Numbered from the stretch's first letter, positions 6,844-16,318 are shown. The stretch: 38,579 nt of DNA from DATKGL01 sp035510795 (GCA_035510795.1 DATKGL010000005.1:1-38579), one strand, 5' to 3'. The notes: generated from the letters alone by a model not told the origin. A program made the numbers and translations.

Positions 6844-9800
6844 GAATCCATCTTTTATAGCATCTGTTAAAGATATATACTCTAGTCAGATGACTTTTGA
6901 TGATATCCTCGAGAAATACAGAACTATTTCAACGTCTGAACGCGATAAGGGCGATCGTTTTGAAAAACTCATGCGATCGTATTTACTAACTGATCCTCTC
7001 TATCGAAATAAATTTGATGATGTCTGGTTATGGAATGATTTCCCCGGAAGAAGAAACCTTGGCACAAAAGATACAGGTATAGATCTTGTAGCTAAAACCT
7101 TCGATGGTGATTATTGGGCTATTCAATGTAAATGCTACCAGGACACTACTTATATTGATAAACCACATGTAGATACGTTTTTATCGACATCTAGCAGAAA
7201 ATTTAATGACGATAACCATGAATTAGTAGGTTTTTCAAATAGACTTTGGATATCAACTACCAATAAATGGAGCACAAATGCGTCTGGTGCCTTAGAAAAT
7301 CAACATCCGCCTGTAAGTCGCATTAATCTATACGATCTACAGGAGGCACCGATAGACTGGAAAGCCTTAGAGAAAGGAATAGTCGGCGACAAATCGTTAC
7401 TTTCCAAGAGAGATCTTTTACCACACCAACAAAAAGCTCTAACTAAGACTTTGGAATACTTCGTGAACTATGACCGCGGGAAAATGATTATGGCTTGCGG
7501 TACCGGTAAAACCTTCACGTCATTAAGAATAGCTGAAGCGCAAACAGATTCTAGTGGGTTTGTATTGTTTTTAGTTCCTTCCATAGCCCTATTGGGACAA
7601 ACTTTACGCGAGTGGTCTACATTTACTAAAGAACCATTTAATGCTATCTGCATTTGTTCCGATCCAAAGATTACAAAAAAAAGACAATACTATGACGAAA
7701 GCAATATAAGCACCCTAGACTTAGCCATACCTGCATCAACTGACGTTACTGATATTGAAGATCAACTGTTAAATATTCAAAAAGCACAGAAGCCAGGGAT
7801 GACAGTCGTTTTCTCTACATATCAGTCAATTGATGTAATATCGAGGACTTTGGAAGCTATGAGAGGTAATAAGCGATTCAGTGCGTTTGATCTTATTATC
7901 TGCGATGAGGCTCACAGGACAACTGGTGTAACCTTGGCCGAAGAGGACAAATCATCGTTCGTAAAAGTTCATTACAATACTTTTATTCCAGCTAAAAGGC
8001 GTTTATACATGACAGCAACGCCTCGTTTATATGGAGAGGATGCAAAAAATAAAGCGGATAAAAATAATGCAGTAATCTGCTCAATGGATGATGAAAAACT
8101 ATATGGTAAAGAAATCTATCGTATCGGGTTTGGTGAGGCAGTAGAGAACGATCTACTTTCAGACTATAAGGTGTTAATTCTGACTCTTAATGAAGATGAC
8201 GTTTCGGCAACCGCTCAAAAAATCCTTTCCAATCAAGATAGTGAAATAAATGTAAACGACGTCTCTAAATTAATAGGTAGTATAAATGCACTATCAAAAC
8301 AAATACTTGGAGACGAAGGGTTAATTAAGAAAACGGATCCAGACCCGATGAGACGCAGTGTAGCCTTCTGTCAAAGCATAGCTGCATCAAAAACTATTTC
8401 TAGTACATTTAATGTCGCCGGAGAAGAGTATATAAAAACACAACCAAAGCTGAAAAGAGAGCAGCTTGTAGACATATATTCGAAACATATAGACGGGACA
8501 ATGTCGGCACCGGAAAGAGACGACTTGATGAGTTGGCTTAAAGGGTCGATGGAGAACCCTAGAGAATCAAGAGTACTAACTAACGTTCGCTGTTTAAGCG
8601 AAGGAGTTGACGTCCCATCGCTTGATGCTGTTATGTTTTTGTCTGCAAAAAACTCACAAGTAGACGTCGTACAGTCTGTCGGTAGAGTAATGAGAAAATC
8701 TGAGGGCAAAAAGTATGGATATATCATTATACCCGTAATCGTCCCTTCAGACGTTGAGCCAAATGATGCACTTGACGACAATGAAAGATATAAAGTTGTA
8801 TGGTCCGTACTGAACGCTTTACGTGCACACGACGATAGATTCAATGCGACTATTAACAAGATTGACTTAAACAAAAATAAACCAGAGCAAATTATTGTTG
8901 GCCAATTAGATCCAACCGGCGAAGGTGAACAAATAACAGAAAAGAAAGAGGAAGCTGAAAAGCCAAAACAAACTAAATTAGCGTTTGATGAATTACAAAA
9001 TGCAATCTACGCAAAAATGGTACTGAAAGTAGGAGAAAGAGGCTATTGGGAACAATGGGCCGCAAATGTAGCGGATATCGCAGAGCGACAAATCAAGAGA
9101 ATTACAAAAATAGTTGAAGATGACGATAAAGCTCACATGGCTATGCGAGAATTCATCCGCGGGCTTCGTAAGAATATAAACCCTGCTATTTCTGAACATC
9201 AAGCTATAGAGATGTTGTCGCAGCACATCATCACCAAACCGGTGTTTGAAGCGTTATTTGAAGGCTACTCATTTGTGCAAAACAATGCGGTATCAATATC
9301 AATGCAGAAGGCTTTGGATGCAATCGAAGCACAAGCGGTCGAGGATGAAGATGCAGAGTTGCTTGAAGGCTTTTATAAATCAGTTCGCCAGCGTGCGGAG
9401 GGTATAGATAACTCCGCCGGTAAACAACGAATAGTGGCTGAATTGTACGAAAAGTTTTTTAAGACGGCATTCCCGCAGATGGTTGAGCAACTCGGAATCG
9501 TTTACACCCCCCCAGAGGTCGTAGACTTCATTATTCACTCCGTAAACGATGTTCTGGGAAAAGAATTTGGACGTTCCTTGAGTGACGAGAATGTTAATAT
9601 TCTCGACCCTTTTACGGGCACTGGCACTTTTATTACACGATTACTTCAAACAGGAGTGATTAAACGAGACGATATCGAACGCAAGTATAAACACGAGTTA
9701 TTTGCGAATGAGATTGTGTTGCTTGCCTACTACATTGCTGCTGTAAATATTGAAAATGCATATCACGACCTGCTAGATAAAGATAAATACGAAAGTTTTG

Positions 9801-11731
9801 AAGGCATTGTTCTAACCGATACATTCCAACTAAGTGAAGAAGATGACAATACAAAACTATTCAGTGAGGCACTTGCAGAAAACTCCGAACGTCTTCAGCG
9901 CCAGAAAAATACTCCATTACGTGTAATTATCGGTAATCCACCATACTCAGTTGGACAAAAATCTGCAAATGATAATGCCCAAAACCAGGAATATCTAAAA
10001 CTCGATAAAAGAGTACAGCAGACATATTCAGCCGCCTCAACTGCCGGGCTTAATAAAGCACTATACGATGCCTACATAAAAGCGTTCCGTTGGGCAAGCG
10101 ATCGGCTAAGTGACAAAGGCGGAATCATAGGTTTTGTTAGTAATGGTTCATGGATTGATGGTAATAGTACTGGTGGACTGCGAAAATCTCTTGAAAAAGA
10201 ATTTACTTCTATATACGTATTTAACCTTAGAGGTAATCAACGAACTAGCGGCGAATTATCGCGCCGTGAAGGAGGTAAGATTTTTGGAAGTGGTTCACGT
10301 ACTCCAATAGCTATCACCTTGCTAGTTAAAAATCCCAATATTCAAAAGGAGAAAGCGGACATTTATTACTATGATATTGGTGATTATCTGAAAAGAGAGG
10401 AAAAGCTTCGTGTTATAGCAGACTTCAAGTCAGTCGCAAATAATGAATTATCTTGGCACCAACTTATACCCGATCAACATGGCGACTGGATTAACCACCG
10501 AAATGATAAGTTTGAAAACCTTATAGCAATTGCTAAGCCTGCTAAAAGTAGATATAAAATAGATGGGTTTTTCAATACCTATTCTAGCGGTATTGCAACG
10601 GCAAGGGATGTTTTTCTATATAACTCTTCGCGGACCACACTTGAAAGAAATCTAAAAGACTCGATAGAATTCTACAATCAGCAGGTCGTACAGCTAACTA
10701 AGAGTTCTTTAAATCGCAAAAAGCATGCAAAAGATTTGGTAAAATATGATCCTAGGAAAATTAGTTGGACTGATGTCTTTCTCAGAAATGCCGAAAGAGG
10801 CATCAAATACTCATTGGATAAGACAGCTATAGTTACCGGTATTTATCGTCCATTTTTTAAGCAGAGTTTATATTACGAAAAATTACAGATACACCGAACA
10901 TATCAAATGCAATCCATCTTTCCTGATATTAGACACGAAAATAAGTTGATACTTCTGACGGGAGCGGCATCTAGCAAAGATTTTTCAACATTACTCACAG
11001 ATATGATCCCAAGCTATGACACCGTAGATAAAACAAAATGTTTTCCTCTTTACTATTATGAAAAAAATGAACAAACAAAACCATCACTATTTGATAGCGG
11101 AAACGGCGTTGAGTATGTACGTCGAGATGGTGTAAGTGACTTTATCCTACGCAGAGCCCAAGTTCAGTATCACGATAATAACATCTCTAAAGAAGATATA
11201 TTCTATTATACATATGGTTTACTTCACAGCTCAGATTACCGACGTGAGTTTGCGAATGACTTAAAGAAGATGTTGCCACGATTGCCTCTTGTTAATGGCA
11301 GAGATAACTTCTGGACGTTTAGTAAATCTGGGCGAAAGCTTGCTGAGATACATATTAATTACGAAAAGGTCAAAGCGTATCCTGAAATAAAAGTTACTGT
11401 AACAAACCATAATAATTATCGTGTTGATAAGTTGAGGTTTGTGAAGAAGGGTCAGCGCGATACCGTTATATACAACGCAGATATCAAGATTGAAAATATC
11501 CCAGACAAAGCGTACGAGTATGTAGTCAATGGTAAGAGCGCTATTGAATGGGTCATGGACAGATACCAAATAAGAACTGATAAAGACAGTGGAATATTAA
11601 ATGATCCAAATGAATGGGCAAAAGAATCCGGAAACCCTCATTACATTCTTGATCTTTTGCTAAGCGTTATAAATGTAAGTATGCAAACTGTAAATATCGT
11701 TAACGATTTACCGAAAATTCAATTTACATGA
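6842..11731 (+). CDS. Type ISP single-chain restriction-modification enzyme (LlaBIII/LlaGI-like)
   Basis: This 1629-residue protein carries all activities of a Type ISP enzyme in the family order. First is an Mrr-like nuclease domain (about 35-140: helix with E41, then D81 in TGIDLVAK and Q95-C-K97). Next is a superfamily 2 helicase/translocase (ACGTGKT 218-224, DEAH 355-358, TATPR 391-395, and a later SVGRVMRKSEGK). A coupler follows, then a gamma-class N6-adenine methyltransferase (DPFTGTG 922-928, NPPY 1032-1035) and a C-terminal target-recognition region. Known members are 1570-1620 residues, cut and methylate DNA without other subunits, and translocate on DNA. Length and motifs look intact. 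The start is GTG. No partner subunit is present, as expected. Codon use is A+T-rich, unlike the chromosome after 13.4 kb. Confidence 0.93.
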   Translation: MNPSFIASVKDIYSSQMTFDDILEKYRTISTSERDKGDRFEKLMRSYLLTDPLYRNKFDDVWLWNDFPGRRNLGTKDTGIDLVAKTFDGDYWAIQCKCYQDTTYIDKPHVDTFLSTSSRKFNDDNHELVGFSNRLWISTTNKWSTNASGALENQHPPVSRINLYDLQEAPIDWKALEKGIVGDKSLLSKRDLLPHQQKALTKTLEYFVNYDRGKMIMACGTGKTFTSLRIAEAQTDSSGFVLFLVPSIALLGQTLREWSTFTKEPFNAICICSDPKITKKRQYYDESNISTLDLAIPASTDVTDIEDQLLNIQKAQKPGMTVVFSTYQSIDVISRTLEAMRGNKRFSAFDLIICDEAHRTTGVTLAEEDKSSFVKVHYNTFIPAKRRLYMTATPRLYGEDAKNKADKNNAVICSMDDEKLYGKEIYRIGFGEAVENDLLSDYKVLILTLNEDDVSATAQKILSNQDSEINVNDVSKLIGSINALSKQILGDEGLIKKTDPDPMRRSVAFCQSIAASKTISSTFNVAGEEYIKTQPKLKREQLVDIYSKHIDGTMSAPERDDLMSWLKGSMENPRESRVLTNVRCLSEGVDVPSLDAVMFLSAKNSQVDVVQSVGRVMRKSEGKKYGYIIIPVIVPSDVEPNDALDDNERYKVVWSVLNALRAHDDRFNATINKIDLNKNKPEQIIVGQLDPTGEGEQITEKKEEAEKPKQTKLAFDELQNAIYAKMVLKVGERGYWEQWAANVADIAERQIKRITKIVEDDDKAHMAMREFIRGLRKNINPAISEHQAIEMLSQHIITKPVFEALFEGYSFVQNNAVSISMQKALDAIEAQAVEDEDAELLEGFYKSVRQRAEGIDNSAGKQRIVAELYEKFFKTAFPQMVEQLGIVYTPPEVVDFIIHSVNDVLGKEFGRSLSDENVNILDPFTGTGTFITRLLQTGVIKRDDIERKYKHELFANEIVLLAYYIAAVNIENAYHDLLDKDKYESFEGIVLTDTFQLSEEDDNTKLFSEALAENSERLQRQKNTPLRVIIGNPPYSVGQKSANDNAQNQEYLKLDKRVQQTYSAASTAGLNKALYDAYIKAFRWASDRLSDKGGIIGFVSNGSWIDGNSTGGLRKSLEKEFTSIYVFNLRGNQRTSGELSRREGGKIFGSGSRTPIAITLLVKNPNIQKEKADIYYYDIGDYLKREEKLRVIADFKSVANNELSWHQLIPDQHGDWINHRNDKFENLIAIAKPAKSRYKIDGFFNTYSSGIATARDVFLYNSSRTTLERNLKDSIEFYNQQVVQLTKSSLNRKKHAKDLVKYDPRKISWTDVFLRNAERGIKYSLDKTAIVTGIYRPFFKQSLYYEKLQIHRTYQMQSIFPDIRHENKLILLTGAASSKDFSTLLTDMIPSYDTVDKTKCFPLYYYEKNEQTKPSLFDSGNGVEYVRRDGVSDFILRRAQVQYHDNNISKEDIFYYTYGLLHSSDYRREFANDLKKMLPRLPLVNGRDNFWTFSKSGRKLAEIHINYEKVKAYPEIKVTVTNHNNYRVDKLRFVKKGQRDTVIYNADIKIENIPDKAYEYVVNGKSAIEWVMDRYQIRTDKDSGILNDPNEWAKESGNPHYILDLLLSVINVSMQTVNIVNDLPKIQFT

Positions 11732-11746
11732 GAATAGGAGATATTT

Positions 11747-11851
11747 ATGTAGACTAGAAAGCTGAAACCAAAACAAGGCCATAGTGCATCAACCGACAAA
11801 ATGAATGAAACTAGCATGGATGATGGCAAAGGTGGAAGAATCTTATATTAG
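11747..11851 (+). other. ATG-TAG start-stop element or broken small gene
   Basis: AGGAG (11736-11740) lies 6 bases before ATG 11747-11749, ideal spacing, but the next codon is TAG. The frame then stays open for 32 codons (TRKLKPKQGHSASTDKMNET onwards) to TAG 11849-11851. It begins 15 bases after the stop of the Type ISP gene. It is either a small gene broken at codon 2 or a minimal start-stop element. The peptide is unrecognised, lysine-rich at first and then acidic. Confidence 0.35.
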
Positions 11852-11922
11852 TGATAAGTTGCCTCATTTAACAGTTGCCGTTGCTGAATTATAAGGTTCA
11901 TTTGTTCTGCTATCATTAGTTT

Positions 11923-12360
11923 ATGAACGAGCAAAATAATCAAGAAGATCTCACTGATTCTCAAACAAAACATTTCACTCTATATATATTGAGACTAATA
12001 GAGAATAAGTATTACATCGGTCTCACCACTAGAGCTGATCCCCGTATACGCATTAATGAGCACTTCTCTGGCAAATTTAATGCGGCAAAATGGACTAAGA
12101 AATACAAGCCCTTGGAGGTATTGGAAATAAGAAGCTTAGGTGAAATAACCCAAACTGCTGCCGAACAAATTGAGAATGGAGAAACATTAGAGTGGATGAA
12201 AATGCATGGTTATCAAAATGTTAGAGGCGGAGACCACACTTATAGCGGAAAATATGTGAAGATCGGATCGCGATTCTGGCCAGGTTTTGTTTTTGAGGCT
12301 ATTGTCAGCTTATGGTTTGTAATAGTAGTTATCATTCTCTTGATGATTAAGACTCTATAA
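11923..12360 (+). CDS. GIY-YIG nuclease with C-terminal membrane anchor
   Basis: This is a 145-residue protein. Residues about 17-103 form a GIY-YIG domain: FTLYILRL (LYI at 20-22), KYYIGLTT (YIG at 31-33), then R41/R43 and H47, a following W-x-KKYKP stretch, an acidic helix (E81, E84, E87), and the terminal GYQNVRGG typical of this superfamily. Residues about 122-142 are one strong membrane helix, so the nuclease probably faces the cytoplasm, tethered to the membrane. TATCAT lies 6 bases before the ATG and there is no Shine-Dalgarno site. It follows the Type ISP gene and precedes another small membrane protein. A role against entering DNA is inferred. Confidence 0.82.
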   Translation: MNEQNNQEDLTDSQTKHFTLYILRLIENKYYIGLTTRADPRIRINEHFSGKFNAAKWTKKYKPLEVLEIRSLGEITQTAAEQIENGETLEWMKMHGYQNVRGGDHTYSGKYVKIGSRFWPGFVFEAIVSLWFVIVVIILLMIKTL

Positions 12361-12395
12361 TACTAATCTATCGGTAAACTCAAAAAGGAAACCTC

Positions 12396-12740
12396 ATGAC
12401 CTCACAAGATTATTTCAATTGGACAGTCGGGACAAGTGCTGGTGTTTTCGTAGCGATACAAACGCTAGCAAAACTATGGCCACTTTTGAAAACCTTATAT
12501 TTCAGATGGTGTAAATTTCCCGCAAACAAACGTGATGTAACATATGAAATAGTCCAGCTCAAAGGCAAAGAAGGAGTGCTTCATATATTAGCGGGTGAGG
12601 AGCTAAGGTGGATCTCATCATCACTGACAATGTCAGATTTGCGATTTACACGGACTAATATACGCACTATTAACGAAAATGAATGGGGAAAATATTCGGT
12701 TGGTGGCGAAGTCTACACTAGAGGTCAGCGAGGCAAGTAA
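12396..12740 (+). CDS. Small membrane protein next to the GIY-YIG gene
   Basis: This is a 114-residue protein with one likely N-terminal membrane segment (about residues 10-32), a basic stretch (RWCKFPANKRD), and a soluble C-terminal part of about 65 residues that looks beta-rich. AAAGGA lies 6 bases before the ATG. The start is 35 bases after the GIY-YIG stop on the same strand, so the two are probably cotranscribed and may form a membrane complex. No family is recognised. Confidence 0.6.
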   Translation: MTSQDYFNWTVGTSAGVFVAIQTLAKLWPLLKTLYFRWCKFPANKRDVTYEIVQLKGKEGVLHILAGEELRWISSSLTMSDLRFTRTNIRTINENEWGKYSVGGEVYTRGQRGK

Positions 12741-12862
12741 TAGTCAAACTTGTATGCACAGATAGAATAACCGTCACTTAAACTCAAAGAAAGACTTGTG
12801 ATATCTCGCAAGACACACAAGCCCTTCTGAACCGATAGTATACATTACAAAGAAAATTGCCA

Positions 12863-13354
12863 CTAACGGTTATTGAATCTTAGTTTTTGCTTTCTTGCAT
12901 GGTGCCTTACTGCTTTCTTAGTAAAGCTAGAATTTTTACTAAATGGCGCCGGTTGCTTTATGGCTATGTCTGATTTCTCGAGTTTCGGTAGTTCTTCATA
13001 CTCTATCGCATAATTTTCCTGCGAGGCTCTTATAACGACTTGTGCCCCTGCAGCACTACTAGTTTGCTTATCTAGAACTACAGTTTCTCCCGAAAGTGGC
13101 TCCAGTGAATCGTTGGCTTGGATACGGATATAGAAATTATAGGCTGGCAGGTTACCAATATCGCCATTATTAATAAAGGGCTCAAACCTAGGCAGTAGCA
13201 GTTTTTCATCAGCCGGACTACCGGTTCTAAAACAGACGACGGTACCGACGTTAGCCAGTATTGCCTCGGTGAGCCTTTGTTCTTCCTGTTGGGCAGTAGA
13301 TTGTTCGGCAATGGTTAGGAATAGTTTGTACTTTCGACTGAGTTTTGGTTTCAT
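12863..13354 (-). pseudogene. C-terminal remnant of a VirD4/TraD-like coupling protein
   Basis: The 163 residues match only the end of a type IV secretion coupling ATPase as found in Patescibacteria: RKYKLFLTIAEQSTAQQEE, then ILANVGTVVCFRTGSPADEK, a segment ending LPAYNFYIRI, and EPLSGETV. The Walker A and B regions and membrane helices that should precede are absent. In-frame TAA directly precedes the ATG, no ribosome site is present, and the sequence to the right belongs to other genes. It is therefore a truncated relic of a conjugative element and probably marks the inner edge of the island. Confidence 0.75.
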
Positions 13355-13408
13355 TTATTGATTGTATGTAGCACTTGACTAATAGTATCGCTTCACCGGC
13401 GTTCAAGC

Positions 13409-13666
13409 CTATAATCCATTTGTTGGAAGAGCTTGAATCTTGATATTTTCGTTCTGCAACTGGGAGTTAATGTTTTGTAGGTTGGAATTAATCTTATCAA
13501 CGTTTTGATTAAACGTATTGATCTTATTATCAACCGTACCGGCCTCATTCTTAACCTTAACACCGCTGTAGGCGATAGCAGCAACCAATGAAGCTAGTAA
13601 TAACATGATTAAAGTCAGCGAAACACAAACGTAGATTTTAAAAAATCTGGAGTCTGATTTTTCCAT
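13409..13666 (-). CDS. Small membrane-anchored coiled-coil protein
   Basis: This 85-residue protein has a short charged N-terminus, one membrane helix (about 11-33), and then a low-complexity N/Q/I/K coiled coil to the end (NKINTFNQNVDKINSNLQN). It could be a small membrane scaffold. AAAGGA lies 4-5 bases before the ATG, inside the end of the upstream 13638-13871 gene, which it overlaps by 29 bases. No family recognised. Confidence 0.55.
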   Translation of the reverse strand: MEKSDSRFFKIYVCVSLTLIMLLLASLVAAIAYSGVKVKNEAGTVDNKINTFNQNVDKINSNLQNINSQLQNENIKIQALPTNGL

Positions 13667-13871
13667 ACGTTCCTTTCATCAGTAGCCTGAGCGGAGAAGA
13701 ATAAGCTATGTGGAGGTTGATTCCCAGCAATATGAGCGGCCACAACAGGATGGCCAGCAGGGCTGAAATAATATGAGGGACTGTCCTTAGATCGCCAAAA
13801 TAACCCCGGTTGTTAGCAATGATTGCCCCGATCAGCAGGTAGATCAGACTGGGTATCGATATTTTTCCCAT
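13638..13871 (-). CDS. Small two-helix membrane protein
   Basis: This 77-residue protein has two hydrophobic segments (about 5-20 and 32-52) linked by a short polar turn (NNRGYFGDLRT), and a basic tail. No family is recognised. CATAAT at 13881-13886 sits 9 bases before the ATG, with TTGTCT 17 bases further up, and no Shine-Dalgarno site, so the message is nearly leaderless. It overlaps and is probably cotranscribed with 13409-13666. Confidence 0.5.
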   Translation of the reverse strand: MGKISIPSLIYLLIGAIIANNRGYFGDLRTVPHIISALLAILLWPLILLGINLHIAYSSPLRLLMKGTYGKIRLQIF

Positions 13872-13932
13872 GACAATCTAATTATGCTTGGGCAATAGCC
13901 AAAAGACAACCGGTGATATTCTACCTCCTCGA

Positions 13933-16182
13933 TTACTTAGTGGTCCGGTAGAGCTTCGACGGCCACCAGTTCCACTTGCCCAGCAGAACGGCGATTGACG
14001 GCACGAACAGGGTGCGCACAAAAAAGGTGTCTAACAATATGCCGAAGGCAACCGCAAAACCGATTTGCTGGACATCCGCCTGGCCGCCGACAATTCCCAG
14101 CACCGCAAAAGTACCGGCCAGAATTAATCCGGCCGAGGTAACCGTTGAACCGGTGACGCCGATAGCCTTGGTGATGGCTTCCCGGAGCGTCACCTCGTCA
14201 TGGGCTTCCTCACGAATACGGCTCATGACTAAGATGTTGTAATCTTCGCCCAGAGCCATTGAGAAAATGAACAGCAGAAACGGCAGGAAGAAACTCAGTC
14301 CGCCGCTATTGGCGGTCAGGTGGACAAAAACTATATTGGCAAAACCGAGCGTTGCCAGATATGAAAAGCCGACGCTCAGGATCAGGTACCATGGGGCGAC
14401 CAGACTTTGCAGCAAAAATGCCAGCAAGACGGCAATTATAACCAGTACGACTGGAACAACCCGCCATAGGTCAGCGGTCGAGATCCTCGAAATATCATAG
14501 ATGAAGGCATCCTGACTATAAAGGCCGCTTCTGCTGGCTCCAACACTGTTGCTGGCGCGATTTAATGCGCTGCGTGCTGCCGGAACTGCCCCCTTAGCGG
14601 CTGTTGAGCCGGAGGGACCGGCACTCAGCAGGCCGTAAAATTCAACGGTTTGACCGTCGGGGCTGATGAACTGGGCGGTGCTGCGGTAGGCTTGGTATAG
14701 CAGGGGTGAAATGTTTAGGCTGGCCGGTTGAGTGACGGGCAATAACCCTGGCGGACCGAGCCACTGGTACATACTGCCAATTTCACCAGCCGAAAGAGCC
14801 GTTCCGCCGACATTTATCGGGCCGGCAATTGATTTAAAGACTGGAGCCGATGATAACTCCTGTTCAGCTCTGGCAACACCGTTCAAATTATTCCAAATCG
14901 GCTGGTTAAACTTTAGCAGCAACTCCTGAGGGTTATTATTGGCGGCCGGGAAATGGGCGGCGATAATCTGCGAACCGATCGCCGAGTCGCTCTTGGCCGG
15001 TGGGCCGTTATTGCTGAAGCCGCCGGTACGATAGCCAACCAGACCGACCGTCAGCGATCCGAGCAAGATGATGCCGACTGCTAAAGTGATCACCGGATGA
15101 GTAATTACTCTGTCGGCAACCCGGCCCCAGAGGCCGATCTTCTGCTGTTTAACGACCCGGTTCTTAATTGGCCAAAATGCAGACCGGCCAAAAACAGTCA
15201 GTAGTGCCGGCAGCAATGTTAATCCGGCCAGCAGCAAAATCGCGATCCCGATTGCCAGGGCTGGCCCAAGGCCTTTATAGAAGCCGAATGATGCCAGCAG
15301 CAAACTGAGCAACGCCGCTGACACTGTTAAGGCGGAAAATGTTATAACTTTTCCGACTTTAGATAAGGCCTGGATGACCGCTTCTTTAGCGTCGTAGCCT
15401 CTTCTGAGCTCTTCCCGGACTCTAAAGACCAGGAATAAGCCGTAATCTGTTCCGGCGCCCAACAGCAAGACGATTAGCAGTAGTTGGGTGACCGGCGAAA
15501 CCTGAACGCCGATTTTGGTTGATTCAGCGATGACCGGGCTGGCTATCATCAGTGATAAACCGGCCGGGATCAGAGTTATCAGAGGCGCCAGCAGGGAGCG
15601 GTAAACAACAAACAGCAGGACGACAATGAACAGCAGTATAAAAATCTGGGTATTATTTTTAGTCGTGTTGCTAGAGGTGTTGGCGTCAATAGCCTCAGCC
15701 ATTGGACCGGTCAGATGAAAGTTTAAATCAGCCGGTGCCTGAACTTGAGTGAAAGCCCGGCGGACACTATCGATGAACTGCTGACTGCTTAAGCTGAAGC
15801 CTGAGCTGGTGGCTCCGACCAGAATTTCTTTTACCTGGCCGTCTTTAGATGTGGCCTGGTCTTTGACCAAACTAATGCTTCGTAACTTGCTGACGCTGGT
15901 TTCAAGGCGGGCAATTGCCGCATTATCGGCAGTGCTAAGCGGGCCCGAGGGATTCGAGGCGACAATTATGGCCGTGGCCTCGGTATTTTTACCCTGAAAA
16001 GCAGCCGTCAGCCCGACAGCTTTTTCGCTGGGGCTTGACGCCGGTAAAAAGGCTGAGTTATTTGACGTAGTAACAGAGCTAAGCGAGGGTAGGGTTTTAA
16101 TAGCCAGCGGCACCGCTATGATCCAGACGATAATGATTAACCAACGAAATTTAACCGAAAACCTGGCGATTGCTTCAAACAC
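13933..16182 (-). CDS. MMPL/RND-family membrane exporter
   Basis: This 749-residue protein has the MMPL architecture: a first helix at about 14-32, a long exported loop, five helices, a central repeat of the same plan, and a final helix bundle, about 12 helices in all. Family landmarks are GAGTDYGLFLVFRVREELRRG in the first half and the matching GEDYNILVMSRIREE in the second, whose aspartates are expected to carry protons. Relatives export lipids or amphipathic compounds, or act as drug pumps; the substrate here is unknown. The start is GTG with AAGGA about 7 bases upstream. It is noticeably richer in G+C than the island genes. Confidence 0.9.
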   Translation of the reverse strand: MFEAIARFSVKFRWLIIIVWIIAVPLAIKTLPSLSSVTTSNNSAFLPASSPSEKAVGLTAAFQGKNTEATAIIVASNPSGPLSTADNAAIARLETSVSKLRSISLVKDQATSKDGQVKEILVGATSSGFSLSSQQFIDSVRRAFTQVQAPADLNFHLTGPMAEAIDANTSSNTTKNNTQIFILLFIVVLLFVVYRSLLAPLITLIPAGLSLMIASPVIAESTKIGVQVSPVTQLLLIVLLLGAGTDYGLFLVFRVREELRRGYDAKEAVIQALSKVGKVITFSALTVSAALLSLLLASFGFYKGLGPALAIGIAILLLAGLTLLPALLTVFGRSAFWPIKNRVVKQQKIGLWGRVADRVITHPVITLAVGIILLGSLTVGLVGYRTGGFSNNGPPAKSDSAIGSQIIAAHFPAANNNPQELLLKFNQPIWNNLNGVARAEQELSSAPVFKSIAGPINVGGTALSAGEIGSMYQWLGPPGLLPVTQPASLNISPLLYQAYRSTAQFISPDGQTVEFYGLLSAGPSGSTAAKGAVPAARSALNRASNSVGASRSGLYSQDAFIYDISRISTADLWRVVPVVLVIIAVLLAFLLQSLVAPWYLILSVGFSYLATLGFANIVFVHLTANSGGLSFFLPFLLFIFSMALGEDYNILVMSRIREEAHDEVTLREAITKAIGVTGSTVTSAGLILAGTFAVLGIVGGQADVQQIGFAVAFGILLDTFFVRTLFVPSIAVLLGKWNWWPSKLYRTTK

Positions 16183-16318
16183 TGATCTGTCCTTCTGTTA
16201 TGATTTTATATTTATTCAATCTTATTAAGATTAGCATGAAAGGTTATAATCATAAAAATTAAGCCATCTAGCATATTAGGGTTATTTTTGCCCAATAATC
16301 TGTTGTTTGCGGAATTGA

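Noticed and set aside
8371..8874. 167-codon minus-strand frame inside the Type ISP gene
   Set aside because: It lies wholly within the helicase region of a well-supported gene and is low-complexity Ser/Leu-rich, as expected from an antisense frame.
12786..12822. CTTGTG ... CACAAG dyad after the small membrane gene
   Set aside because: Six base pairs with a 15-base loop and no T-run; could be chance.
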